Source: Verrucomicrobiota bacterium (GTDB lineage Bacteria; Verrucomicrobiota; Verrucomicrobiia; Opitutales; UBA953). Taken from it: 9,510 nucleotides of DNA. Positions 1 to 6,653 of the stretch are shown piece after piece. Within the stretch, counting starts at the first letter, position 1; every line of letters begins with the position of its first letter. A model generated the notes under the pieces. The model was not told the DNA's origin and did not search any database. It saw only the letters and a list, made by a program, of their open reading frames with translations. The translations under genes were made by a program, and so were the position numbers. The stretch covers positions 1 to 9,510 of the forward strand of contig SYID01000088.1 of NCBI GenBank assembly GCA_005798925.1, given 5' to 3'.

Positions 1-700
1 AGAAGGTGAACACCGCCGCGCCGGACATCTTCGCCAGGCGCGCGGTCGACAGGTTGGTGATGGCCGGACGGCCGAAGAAGGGGAGCACCGCCGATTGCGG
101 CGTCCACTTGCCTTGGTCGGGCGCATACCAGACCGCTTCGCCGTCGCGGAGGGCGCGCATGAGGCCGGACATGTCGCGCATCTCGATCGCCCGGTTGGCC
201 CAGGCCGTGCGGTGCTTGCGGAGCAGGTCGGCCAGCACGGCGTTGTTCGGGTCGCGGTAGAGGCAGCAGATCGGCGTGCGGAGGGCGAGCATCCGGCCGG
301 CGATCTCGAGCGTCGTGAAATGACCGGAGACCAGCAGCACGCCGCGGCCGGTGGCCAAGGTTTTCTCGAGCGCCTCGACGCCTTCGATCTGGCAAGGCGG
401 CAGGGCGGCGGGATGCCGCCACCAGCAACGCGCGACTTCCAGGATGCCGAGGGCGAGGGACTGGTAGTGGCGGCGCGCCAACGTGCGGCGGGCGGACTCC
501 GTCAGCTCCGGGAAGCAGACGCGGAGGTTGACGAGCACCACGTGGCGACGGATCCGCACGACGTGGAAAGCGAACGCGCCGAACGCGGCGGCGAGCAGCC
601 GCTGGAATCCCCAAGGCAGGAGGCTGACCAGCCAGAGCCCGGCCAGGGACGTCCAGGTCGCGGCGTGGCGTAGCGCGGTGAGGACGGGACGGGCGGGCAT
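1..700 (-). CDS. LpxL/HtrB-family lipid A (lauroyl) acyltransferase, partial (3' end outside window)
   Basis: This gene encodes a membrane-associated acyltransferase of the lysophospholipid/lipid A family, which adds a secondary acyl chain to lipid A precursors on the inner face of the cytoplasmic membrane. I translated it by hand: 233 codons are present and no stop is reached, against about 300 for the family. The N-terminus (about residues 15-48) is hydrophobic, as in LpxL anchors. It is followed by a VNLRVCFPEL segment, the HX4E catalytic motif GHFTTLE (H127, E132), the YRDPNN segment (148-153) and WYAPDQG (191-197), all in the order seen in LpxL/HtrB. The ATG at 700 is chosen because an in-frame TAG lies 14 codons upstream with no other ATG between. 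It lies 53 bp downstream of the GH16 gene on the same strand, so it is probably cotranscribed. Which acyl chain is transferred (LpxL, LpxM or LpxP type) cannot be told. Confidence 0.86.
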   Translation of the reverse strand, partial: MPARPVLTALRHAATWTSLAGLWLVSLLPWGFQRLLAAAFGAFAFHVVRIRRHVVLVNLRVCFPELTESARRTLARRHYQSLALGILEVARCWWRHPAALPPCQIEGVEALEKTLATGRGVLLVSGHFTTLEIAGRMLALRTPICCLYRDPNNAVLADLLRKHRTAWANRAIEMRDMSGLMRALRDGEAVWYAPDQGKWTPQSAVLPFFGRPAITNLSTARLAKMSGAAVFTF

Positions 701-753
701 GCGGCAGATTTCCCGAGGCGACCTCGGCAGGGAAGCCTATTCTTCCGCGGGAC

Positions 754-1506
754 TCAGCGCGTCCAGGCCCTCACCCGGTCGACCTCGAACGTGTTCCTCG
801 AGGCGGCCTTGAGGCCGTAGCCTTCCTTCGGTCGTTCGCCGTTCCAGCCTTTGATATTGGATTCGCTGGTGAGCAGGAGGAACTGCGGGGCCTTCGAGCC
901 CGGGCACTTCGCGTCGGTCCAGACGACCTTGCCGTCGAAGCTGAAGCGGTAGCCGGAGTCGTCCCACTCGACGCCGTAATCATGCCACTCGCCGCCGACG
1001 GGCGCCGGCTGTTGCGTCGAACTGCTCTTCTTCTCGGTCGGGTGCTTGTACGGGCCCCAATGGAGGGCGGATTGGTAGCCGCCGTTCTTCAGCCCGGTCG
1101 TCTCGAGGATGTCCATCTCGACGCCGTCGGCCGCCGCGCCGGCGGCCGTGCCGGATTTGCCGTAGGTCGGCGACTGCGACCAGAAGGCGATCTGCGTGCC
1201 GGGCTGGACGGAGAAGCGGCAGCGCGCCTCGGCCTTCCCCTGTTTCAATGAAAACTTCCGGCGCGTGGTCACGAAGCCGCAGTAGGTCGTGCCGTCGGCC
1301 TCGGTCCAGGTCGTGATCCTGAGCACGCCGTCCTGCACGTCGACCGCCTTGGGAGAGTTGAGGGAGTCCCGGCGTTTGCCCGTCTCGATGGTCCAGACTT
1401 TCGGGTCCAGGACATCGCCGCCGAAGTCGTCGTCGAGCACCGGCCGCAAGACCGGTTCGGCCGCGGCGAGGCTCGCGGCGAGGCAGAGGGCGGGAAGGGC
1501 GCGCAT
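754..1506 (-). CDS. Secreted glycoside hydrolase family 16 protein
   Basis: The product is 250 aa with an N-terminal signal peptide (MRALPALCLAASLAAA, cleavage near A16), so it is exported. The body reads as a GH16 beta-jelly-roll. The family's catalytic signature is present as VEMDILETTG, with E130 the expected nucleophile, D132 the helper and E135 the acid/base. Flanking elements also fit: a DDDFGGDVLDPKVW opening, KFSLKQGKAEARCRF before the active site, and WHDYGVEWDDSGYRFSFDGK with a C-terminal VDRVRAW strand. GH16 enzymes cut beta-1,3/1,4-glucans or marine galactans; the substrate cannot be deduced here. The same frame stays open upstream to 1707, but the ATG at 1506 is chosen because it begins the signal peptide and sits one base after the TGA of the upstream gene (TGA-c-ATG), implying translational coupling. 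A short Gly/Ala-rich stretch (119-126) precedes the catalytic motif. Confidence 0.88.
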   Translation of the reverse strand: MRALPALCLAASLAAAEPVLRPVLDDDFGGDVLDPKVWTIETGKRRDSLNSPKAVDVQDGVLRITTWTEADGTTYCGFVTTRRKFSLKQGKAEARCRFSVQPGTQIAFWSQSPTYGKSGTAAGAAADGVEMDILETTGLKNGGYQSALHWGPYKHPTEKKSSSTQQPAPVGGEWHDYGVEWDDSGYRFSFDGKVVWTDAKCPGSKAPQFLLLTSESNIKGWNGERPKEGYGLKAASRNTFEVDRVRAWTR

Positions 1507-1507
1507 G

Positions 1508-2539
1508 TCAGTCGAGAAGGATGAAGCCGGGGTGCGTGCCGGCCAGCAGGGCGCCGAGCCGGCCCCAGTCGCCCGGCCGCAACGAGCGGTCCATGACGAG
1601 GGTGGTGTCGGCGAGCGCGCCGCCCGGGGCGCAGCGCACCGACCATAGCGGCCGGGCGGACGTGGGCAGCATCGCGAAGCGGATGTCCCCGACGAGGATG
1701 GCGCCATCGACCCGGTCGTAGGTGTTCCAGCCTTGGGTGAAGACGGAGAAGTCCGCGATCACGTGGGCGCCGGCGGTGAACGGCGGCGGGTTGCCGGGCG
1801 ACGTCGGCGTCCAGGCCGCGCGGCTTTCCCCGCGCGCGAGGCGGGTGGCGGTGAACGGGACGTTGCGGAGCGCGGCCGCCTGCCAGCGGCCTTCGTGCAG
1901 CCAGACGGCGCGCCAGACGATCAGGTTGGAGAAGGTCGGTTTCACCGCGAGGCGTTCCGGGACGACGCCTTGGGCGGCGAGCCACGCGCGCACGGAATTT
2001 TCCGCGCGGCCCTGCTGGACCACGCCGAGCGCGGCGTAGGCCGCGAACCAGAGCAGCGCGCCGGCGGCGAGGCGCGGGGCGTGGCGGCGCCAGGCCAGCG
2101 CGGCGAGCGTCAGCAAGGGCAGGGTGGCCGCGAGGTCGATGATTGGCAGGCAGTCCCAGGCGAAGCGCCGTTCCGTGAACGGCCAGAGCAGCATCGTGCC
2201 GTAGCTCGTGCAGCCGTCGCAGAGCAGGTGCGTCAGCGCGCCGGCCAGGCCGGGCAGGAACAGTTCGCGCCAGCCGACGTTATGCCGGCGGCGGAAGAAC
2301 CAGGCCGACAGCCAGGCGCTGAGCAACGCCAGCACGGGCGTGAAGACGAAGCTGTGGGTGAAGTGCCGGTGCCAGCGGAAGGCGACGAGCGGGTCGTCGG
2401 CGGAGCGGATGAAGATGTCGAGGTCGGGCGCTTCCGCCGCCAGCAGGCCGGCCACGGCGGCGGCCGAGACCGAGCCCCCGCGCCGATGGACGGCGATGCC
2501 GGCGGCGATGCCGAGGGCGGCGTGCGTCAGGTTGTCCAT
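1508..2539 (-). CDS. DUF457/YdjM-type membrane-bound metal-dependent hydrolase
   Basis: The product is a 343-aa predicted inner-membrane protein. It begins with the family's typical MDNLTHAALG and carries the conserved polar residues expected to bind metal: H6, APDLD (D39, D41), RHFTHS (H59, H62), THLLCDGCTSYGTMLLWPF (H104, D108) and IIDLAATLPLL (D135). Hydrophobic segments lie near residues 7-18, 64-82, 94-106, 131-149 and 155-172. The C-terminal half (about 180-343) looks soluble and is less recognisable. YdjM/YbcI-like proteins are called membrane-bound metal-dependent hydrolases; in E. coli ydjM is LexA-regulated, but I see no LexA box here. It is the first gene of the minus-strand run and its stop lies 1 nt before the GH16 start. 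The true substrate is unknown. Confidence 0.88.
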   Translation of the reverse strand: MDNLTHAALGIAAGIAVHRRGGSVSAAAVAGLLAAEAPDLDIFIRSADDPLVAFRWHRHFTHSFVFTPVLALLSAWLSAWFFRRRHNVGWRELFLPGLAGALTHLLCDGCTSYGTMLLWPFTERRFAWDCLPIIDLAATLPLLTLAALAWRRHAPRLAAGALLWFAAYAALGVVQQGRAENSVRAWLAAQGVVPERLAVKPTFSNLIVWRAVWLHEGRWQAAALRNVPFTATRLARGESRAAWTPTSPGNPPPFTAGAHVIADFSVFTQGWNTYDRVDGAILVGDIRFAMLPTSARPLWSVRCAPGGALADTTLVMDRSLRPGDWGRLGALLAGTHPGFILLD

Positions 2540-2652
2540 GCGTCGAACTTACGGACCTTGGCCGGGGAAGGAAGACGGACTTTCGATTTTCCCTCCCGGG
2601 CCGCCGATAGGCTGGAACTTGCGGGCTCGTCCACCGTCTAATCCGGCACCCC
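2540..2652. promoter_or_regulatory. Divergent intergenic region with candidate -10-like hexamers
   Basis: This 113-bp spacer separates the divergent membrane-protein and SGNH hydrolase genes, so it must hold promoters in both directions. On the minus strand TAAGTT (complement of 2546-2551) lies 6 nt before the ATG at 2539. On the plus strand TAATCC (2639-2644) lies 8 nt before the ATG at 2653. If these are -10 elements, both transcripts would start at or within a few bases of the start codon. No convincing TTGACA-like -35 sits at normal spacing for either (TTGCGG at 2619-2624 has only a 14-nt spacer), and no Shine-Dalgarno is visible. That promoters are here is secure; their exact positions are a guess. 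Confidence 0.35.
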
Positions 2653-3942
2653 ATGAGACCTCTCTTCTCCGCCTTGGCGCTGTGCGCCGCCGTCCTCGGC
2701 CGCGCCGCCGGCCAGGATTACCCGCTGGTCGAAGCCCAGGAGGTCCGCGCCCGCGGCGGCCTCCCGAATTTCTTCGGCAAGGCCCTGACGACGGGCGCCG
2801 AGATCAAGGTCGCCTACCTCGGCGGTTCGATCACCGCGCAGAACGGTTGGCGCGGGCGGACGCTGGCGCATTTCAAGCAGGCTTACACCCGGGCCGCTTT
2901 CGCGGAGATCAACGCCGCGATCGGCGGCACCGGTTCGGACCTCGGCGTCTTCCGTTTGCAGCAGGACGTGCTTTCCAAGGGCCCGGATCTCCTCTTCGTC
3001 GAGTTCGCCGTCAACGACGGCGGCGCCGACCCGCAGCGCATCATCCGCGCGATGGAAGGAATCGTGCGGCAGACCTGGAAGGCCAATCCCAGGTGCGACA
3101 TCTGTTTCGTCTACACCCTGACCGAGGCGCTTTCGCCCGCGATGCTCGACGGCAGGCTGCAGCGTTCCGCCAGCGCGATGGAGAAGGTCGCCGAGCATTA
3201 TGGCATCCCCTCGGTCACCCTCGGCATGGAAGTAGCCAAGCTGGCCAAGGCGGGCAAGCTCCTGTGGCGCGCCCCGCTGCCGAAGACGGACGCCGACAAG
3301 GCCGCGCTCGGCGACAAGTTCGTCTTCGCGGCCGACGGCGTGCACCCGCACGACTCGACGGGCCAGGTCCTCTACGCGCAGGCCATCGTCCGTTCGCTGC
3401 CGGCCCTCTCGATCGCGAACGCCGCGCCGACCCCGCATGCGCTTGGCCCCGCCCTCGACCCGGCGAACTGGGAGCGTGCCACGCTCGTCCCGATCACCGC
3501 CGCCAAGCTCTCCGCGGGCCTTGCGCCCGCTGAGCCGGCGACTGACGCCCACGCCAAGGTCTGGGCCAAGCGCCTGCCCGCCATGGTCAGGCTGACCAAG
3601 CCCGGGCAGAGCATCGAATTCAAGTTCATGGGCACGCATTGCGCCGTGTACGACGTCGTCGGCCCGGCCGGCGGCATGGTCGCCGTGACCCTCGACGGCA
3701 AGGCGAAGAAGCCCGTCCCGCGCATCGACGCCTATGGCACCTACCCGCGTCCGGGCGCGTTCATCGTCGGCACCGACCTGCCGGAGGGCGTGCACAGCGT
3801 CCGGCTGGAGCTGCTGGCCGACCCGATCGACAAGGCCGCCGTCCTGGCGAAGAACAAGAACAAGATCGATAAGCCCGAGCGCTTCGCGCCCCTCGAATTC
3901 CACCCCGGCGGCCTGCTCATCATCGGCGAACTCGTACCTTAA
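2653..3942 (+). CDS. Exported SGNH/GDSL-type hydrolase with C-terminal accessory domain
   Basis: The product is 429 aa with a signal peptide (hydrophobic residues 4-16, cleavage near AAG/Q21), hence periplasmic or secreted. The SGNH blocks appear in order: AYLGGSITAQNGW with nucleophile S59, AIGGTGSDLG giving the oxyanion Gly (block II, about 91-98), FVEFAVNDGG with N121, and AADGVHPHDS with the D228/H231 pair. Such enzymes are esterases; in polysaccharide-degrading bacteria many are carbohydrate deacetylases, but the substrate cannot be read from sequence. The SGNH fold ends near residue 250, and about 170 further residues follow with alternating strands (for example QSIEFKFMGTHCAVYDVV and VHSVRLELLADP), which look like a beta-sandwich or carbohydrate-binding-like module. 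It is the first gene rightward from the divergent promoter region. Whether it is cotranscribed with the epimerase 82 bp downstream is open, since no hairpin terminator is visible in that gap. Confidence 0.9.
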   Translation: MRPLFSALALCAAVLGRAAGQDYPLVEAQEVRARGGLPNFFGKALTTGAEIKVAYLGGSITAQNGWRGRTLAHFKQAYTRAAFAEINAAIGGTGSDLGVFRLQQDVLSKGPDLLFVEFAVNDGGADPQRIIRAMEGIVRQTWKANPRCDICFVYTLTEALSPAMLDGRLQRSASAMEKVAEHYGIPSVTLGMEVAKLAKAGKLLWRAPLPKTDADKAALGDKFVFAADGVHPHDSTGQVLYAQAIVRSLPALSIANAAPTPHALGPALDPANWERATLVPITAAKLSAGLAPAEPATDAHAKVWAKRLPAMVRLTKPGQSIEFKFMGTHCAVYDVVGPAGGMVAVTLDGKAKKPVPRIDAYGTYPRPGAFIVGTDLPEGVHSVRLELLADPIDKAAVLAKNKNKIDKPERFAPLEFHPGGLLIIGELVP

Positions 3943-4007
3943 AAGCCCCGGCCCCGTCGCCCAGCCTTGACCGACCCCTGACCCCCTCCGAGACTTCGCT
4001 CCTCCCC

Positions 4008-4013
4008 TAATCA
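4008..4013 (+). promoter_or_regulatory. Candidate -10-like hexamer upstream of the epimerase gene
   Basis: The 82-bp gap between the SGNH hydrolase and epimerase genes is strikingly C/T-rich and holds no terminator hairpin. TAATCA lies 11 nt before the ATG at 4025, resembling the TAATCC before the SGNH gene. A TTGACC at 3967-3972 matches a -35 but is 35 nt away, too far for a standard promoter. This may be a second, internal promoter for the epimerase-DUF1080-ThuA trio. The evidence is weak. Confidence 0.22.
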
Positions 4014-4024
4014 TCCACACCACC

Positions 4025-4879
4025 ATGCGTTTCGGCCTCAATACGTTCCTCTACGCCTCCCCGTTCACCAACGAGAGCGTCCACCTTTTCAAGAAGCTCA
4101 AGAACTGGGGCTTCGATTCCGTCGAAATCCCGATCGAGGATCCTTCGCACGTCGACCCGAAGTTCCTCAAGGCCGCCGCCGCCAAGGCCGGCATCGCCAT
4201 CGGCTCCATCTGCGCCGCCATGGGCCCGGGCCGCGACCTCCGCGGCTCCGCCAAGGACCAGGCCAACGGCCGGAAGTACATCATGGCGCTGATCGACCAG
4301 GCCGCCGAGATGGGCTGCCCGCGCCTCATCGGCCCGCTCTACTCCGTCGTCGGCCTCATCGGCGCCCATGACGACAAGACCAAGGCCAGGCACTTCAAGC
4401 TCGTCGTCAAGAACCTCAAGGCCCTCGGCAAGCATGCCCAGAAGAAGGGCGTCGAGCTCGACATCGAGCCGCTGAACCGCTTCGAGACCGACTTCCTCAA
4501 CACCTGCGACCAAGGCCTGCGTCTCGTCAAGGCCGTCAATCTCCCGAACGTGAAGCTGCACCTCGACACGTTCCACATGAACATCGAGGAGAAGAACCAG
4601 GCCGCCGCCATCCTCAAGGCCGGCAAGCACCTCGGCCACTTCCACGCCTGCGGCACCGACCGCGGCACCCCGGGCAACGACTCGCTCGACTGGAAGCCCA
4701 TCGTCGCCGCCCTGAAGAAGATCGGCTACAAGCAGGAGGTCGTCATCGAATCCTTCACCACCGACGTCAAGGTGATCGCCCGCGCCGCCGCCATCTGGCG
4801 CGCCATGGAGCCCCGCCGCGACGACATCGCCGTGAAGGGCCTCAAGAACCTGCACCGCTTCTTCGGCCGCAAGAAGTAA
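4025..4879 (+). CDS. D-tagatose/D-allulose 3-epimerase-like sugar isomerase/epimerase (xylose isomerase-like TIM barrel)
   Basis: The product is 284 aa, without a signal peptide, so cytosolic, and of the AP-endonuclease-2/xylose-isomerase-like TIM-barrel family. The metal ligands of D-tagatose 3-epimerase and D-allulose (psicose) 3-epimerase are present: E148 in DIEPLNRFE, D181 in HLDTFHM, H207 in GHFHACGTDRG and E242 in VIESF. The substrate-contacting residues E154, H184 and R213 are there too. The spacings between ligands (33, 26 and 35 residues) equal those I recall for the Pseudomonas cichorii and Agrobacterium enzymes, so a Mn/Co-dependent C3 ketose epimerase or a near relative is likely. 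Related TIM barrels also isomerise or eliminate 3-keto-sugars, which would suit the DUF1080 and ThuA genes directly downstream (20 bp to the next start). Lysine is encoded by AAG throughout the checked stretches, consistent with strong codon bias. Exact substrate is unknown. Confidence 0.9.
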   Translation: MRFGLNTFLYASPFTNESVHLFKKLKNWGFDSVEIPIEDPSHVDPKFLKAAAAKAGIAIGSICAAMGPGRDLRGSAKDQANGRKYIMALIDQAAEMGCPRLIGPLYSVVGLIGAHDDKTKARHFKLVVKNLKALGKHAQKKGVELDIEPLNRFETDFLNTCDQGLRLVKAVNLPNVKLHLDTFHMNIEEKNQAAAILKAGKHLGHFHACGTDRGTPGNDSLDWKPIVAALKKIGYKQEVVIESFTTDVKVIARAAAIWRAMEPRRDDIAVKGLKNLHRFFGRKK

Positions 4880-4899
4880 GCCCCCGCCCGACCAGCACC

Positions 4900-5583
4900 A
4901 TGAAGCTGCTCACCCCCTTCCTCGCCCTCGCCGCGCTCTGCGCGGCGGTCGTCGCCGAGGACAAGGTCCTCTTCAACGGCAAGGATCTCACCGGCTGGAA
5001 GGGCCTGGATTTCTGGTCCGTCGAGGACGGCGTCATCACCGGCCGCACGACCAAGGAGAAGCCCACCAAGGGCAACACCTTCCTCGTCTGGGAAGGCGAG
5101 GTCGCCGACTTCGAGCTCACGTTCCAGTACAAGATCGTCGGCGGCAACTCCGGCGTCCAGTACCGCAGCAGGCTCGTCGACGAGAAGGGCTTCGTGATCG
5201 CCGGCTACCAGGGCGACTTCGAAGCGGGCAAGACCTACTCCGGCATCCTGTATGAGGAGAAGGGCCGCGGCATCCTCGCCAAGCGCGGCCAGAAGGTCGT
5301 AATCAAGGAAGGCGTCGACCCTAAGAAGCCGAAGATCGAAGTCACCGGCTCGCTCGGCAAGACCGAGGAGATCCAGGCCAAGATCAAGGCCGAGGCCTGG
5401 AACGAATACCGCATCGTCGCGAAGGGCGGCCACCTTCGGCACTTCATCAACGGCGTCCAGACCGTCGACGTCACCGATGAGACCGCCGTCGGCGCCAAGA
5501 AGGGCCTGCTCGCCCTCCAGCTCCACGCCGGACCGCCCATGGTGGTCCAGTTCAAGGACCTCGTCCTCAAGGAGATCAAGTAA
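4900..5583 (+). CDS. DUF1080 family protein (3-keto-disaccharide hydrolase domain, PF06439), exported
   Basis: The product is 227 aa with a clear signal peptide (MKLLTPFLALAALCAAVVA, cleavage near A19). It is a single DUF1080 domain: the hallmark FNGKDLTGWKG (25-35), then WSVEDGVITGRTT, FLVWEGEVADFELTFQYKI, the central VGGNSGVQYRSR (80-91), AEAWNEYRIVAKG, and the closing GLLALQLHAGPPMVVQFKDL. The family has a concanavalin/GH16-like jelly-roll fold and is now named 3-keto-disaccharide hydrolase because some members cleave 3-oxidised glycosides; many are uncharacterised and very abundant in Verrucomicrobiota and Planctomycetota. It lies 20 bp after the epimerase and 6 bp before the ThuA gene, so one mRNA is likely. 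The start is fixed by the signal peptide; no Shine-Dalgarno is visible (cccgaccagcacc precedes the ATG). Confidence 0.95.
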   Translation: MKLLTPFLALAALCAAVVAEDKVLFNGKDLTGWKGLDFWSVEDGVITGRTTKEKPTKGNTFLVWEGEVADFELTFQYKIVGGNSGVQYRSRLVDEKGFVIAGYQGDFEAGKTYSGILYEEKGRGILAKRGQKVVIKEGVDPKKPKIEVTGSLGKTEEIQAKIKAEAWNEYRIVAKGGHLRHFINGVQTVDVTDETAVGAKKGLLALQLHAGPPMVVQFKDLVLKEIK

Positions 5584-5589
5584 CCTTCC

Positions 5590-6561
5590 ATGAAGAAATC
5601 CCTCCTCAGTCTCCTCCTGCTCTCGGCCGCGTTCGTCTCGGCCGCGGACAAGAAGAACGTCCTCCTCATCGCCGGCAAGCCGAGCCACGCGCCCGGCGAG
5701 CACGAGCATAACGCCGGCATCCAGCTTCTCGCCGCGGGCCTGAAGCAGGGCGCCGCCGACCTCGTCGACGTCGACGTCTCGCTCAACGGCGAATGGCCGT
5801 CCGACGACCGCGTCGCCAAGGCCGACACGATCGTGATCTATTCCGACGGCGGCAACGGCCACCCGGCTCTCCCTCACCTCGACCAGCTGGCCAAGAAGAT
5901 GGCCGCCGGCACCGGCTTCGTCTGCCTGCACTACGCCGTCGAGCCCGCCTACGAGCGCGCCGGCTGGCTGAGCGTCGACGGCAAGCCCGTGAGCCCGCCG
6001 CCCGCGGGACGTTCCTCCAAGGGCAAGGGCGCCCTCGAGTTCAAGGATTGGCTCGGCGGCTACTTCGAGCAGCACTGGTCGGTCAATCCGCACTGGACCG
6101 CCGACTTCAAGATCATCCCGGACCATCCGGCCAGCCGGGGCGTGAAGCCCTTCGGCTCCAACGACGAGTGGTATTTCAACATGCGCTTCCGCGACGGCAT
6201 GGAAGGCGTCACCCCGCTCCTGTCCGCGGTCGCCCCGCCCGAGACCATGAGCCGCGGCGAAGGCCCGCACTCCGGCAACCCGGACGTCAAGAAGCTCGTC
6301 CTCGAAGAGAAGAAGCCGCAGGTCGTCGCCTGGGCCGTCGAGCGCAAGGACGGCGGCCGCGGCTTCGGCTTCACCGGCGGCCACTATCACGCCGGCTGGT
6401 CGAACGACAGCCAGCGCATGCTCGTCCTGAACGCGATCGTCTGGACCGCGAAGGCGGAAGTCCCCGCCGCCGGCGTCGTCTCCAAGTTCTCGGAAGACGA
6501 GCTCAAGGCGAACCTGGACAAGAAGGCTCCGCGCAAGGCCGCGGCCCCGAAGAAGAAGTAA
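5590..6561 (+). CDS. ThuA-domain protein, exported
   Basis: The product is 323 aa with a signal peptide (MKKSLLSLLLLSAAFVSA, cleavage near A18/A19). The ThuA domain (PF06283, glutamine-amidotransferase-like flavodoxin fold) spans about residues 22-290: VLLIAGKPSHAPGEHEHNAG at the N-terminus, IVIYSDGGNGHP, GFVCLHYAVEP (C112, H114), the WSVNPHWTADF and HPASRGVKPF segments, NDEWYFNMRF, and GFGFTGGHYHAGWSND (H265, H267). ThuA of rhizobia works with the dehydrogenase ThuB in catabolism of trehalose and related disaccharides through 3-keto intermediates; those are cytosolic, whereas this one carries an export signal. About 14 C-terminal residues form a Lys/Ala/Pro tail (DKKAPRKAAAPKKK). The start is 6 nt after the DUF1080 stop, and an intrinsic terminator follows 24 bp after its own stop, so it ends the operon. 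Confidence 0.95.
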   Translation: MKKSLLSLLLLSAAFVSAADKKNVLLIAGKPSHAPGEHEHNAGIQLLAAGLKQGAADLVDVDVSLNGEWPSDDRVAKADTIVIYSDGGNGHPALPHLDQLAKKMAAGTGFVCLHYAVEPAYERAGWLSVDGKPVSPPPAGRSSKGKGALEFKDWLGGYFEQHWSVNPHWTADFKIIPDHPASRGVKPFGSNDEWYFNMRFRDGMEGVTPLLSAVAPPETMSRGEGPHSGNPDVKKLVLEEKKPQVVAWAVERKDGGRGFGFTGGHYHAGWSNDSQRMLVLNAIVWTAKAEVPAAGVVSKFSEDELKANLDKKAPRKAAAPKKK

Positions 6562-6585
6562 GCGGACCGCCGCGCTTGCGCATCA

Positions 6586-6612
6586 GGCCGGAGGTTCGCC
6601 TCCGGCCTTTTT
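6586..6612 (+). terminator. Intrinsic terminator after the epimerase-DUF1080-ThuA operon
   Basis: A perfect 9-bp stem GGCCGGAGG (6586-6594) and CCTCCGGCC (6599-6607) closes a TTCG tetraloop and is followed by TTTTT (6608-6612). It begins 24 bp after the ThuA stop, which is the expected place and geometry for a Rho-independent terminator. Confidence 0.92.
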
Positions 6613-6653
6613 CGTGCCCGGAAAAGGCGCGGCCCGTTTGACCCGAAGGGAAG

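Noticed and set aside
95..673. 192-codon plus-strand open frame at the left edge
   Set aside because: The minus strand here encodes an LpxL/HtrB-type acyltransferase with all its motifs; the plus-strand product is Arg/Gly/Glu-rich with no recognisable fold.
1507..1707. Upstream extension of the GH16 frame to an ATG at 1707
   Set aside because: It would overlap the membrane-protein gene by 200 bp and bury the clear signal peptide that begins at the ATG at 1506.
3967..3995. TTGACC (3967-3972) as the -35 of a standard promoter for the epimerase gene
   Set aside because: The sequence 17 nt downstream (gagact) is not -10-like, and the nearest TAATCA is 35 nt away.
2638..4041. 467-codon minus-strand open frame antisense to the SGNH hydrolase gene
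   Set aside because: It lies almost wholly opposite a gene with intact SGNH motifs, its translation shows no recognisable fold, and strong GC bias at third codon positions readily keeps opposite frames open.
4726..6390. 554-codon minus-strand open frame spanning the epimerase end, DUF1080 and most of ThuA
   Set aside because: The translation is low-complexity (Asp/Glu/Leu/Ala/Gly-rich), runs through two gene boundaries and is explained by codon bias of the three clear plus-strand genes.
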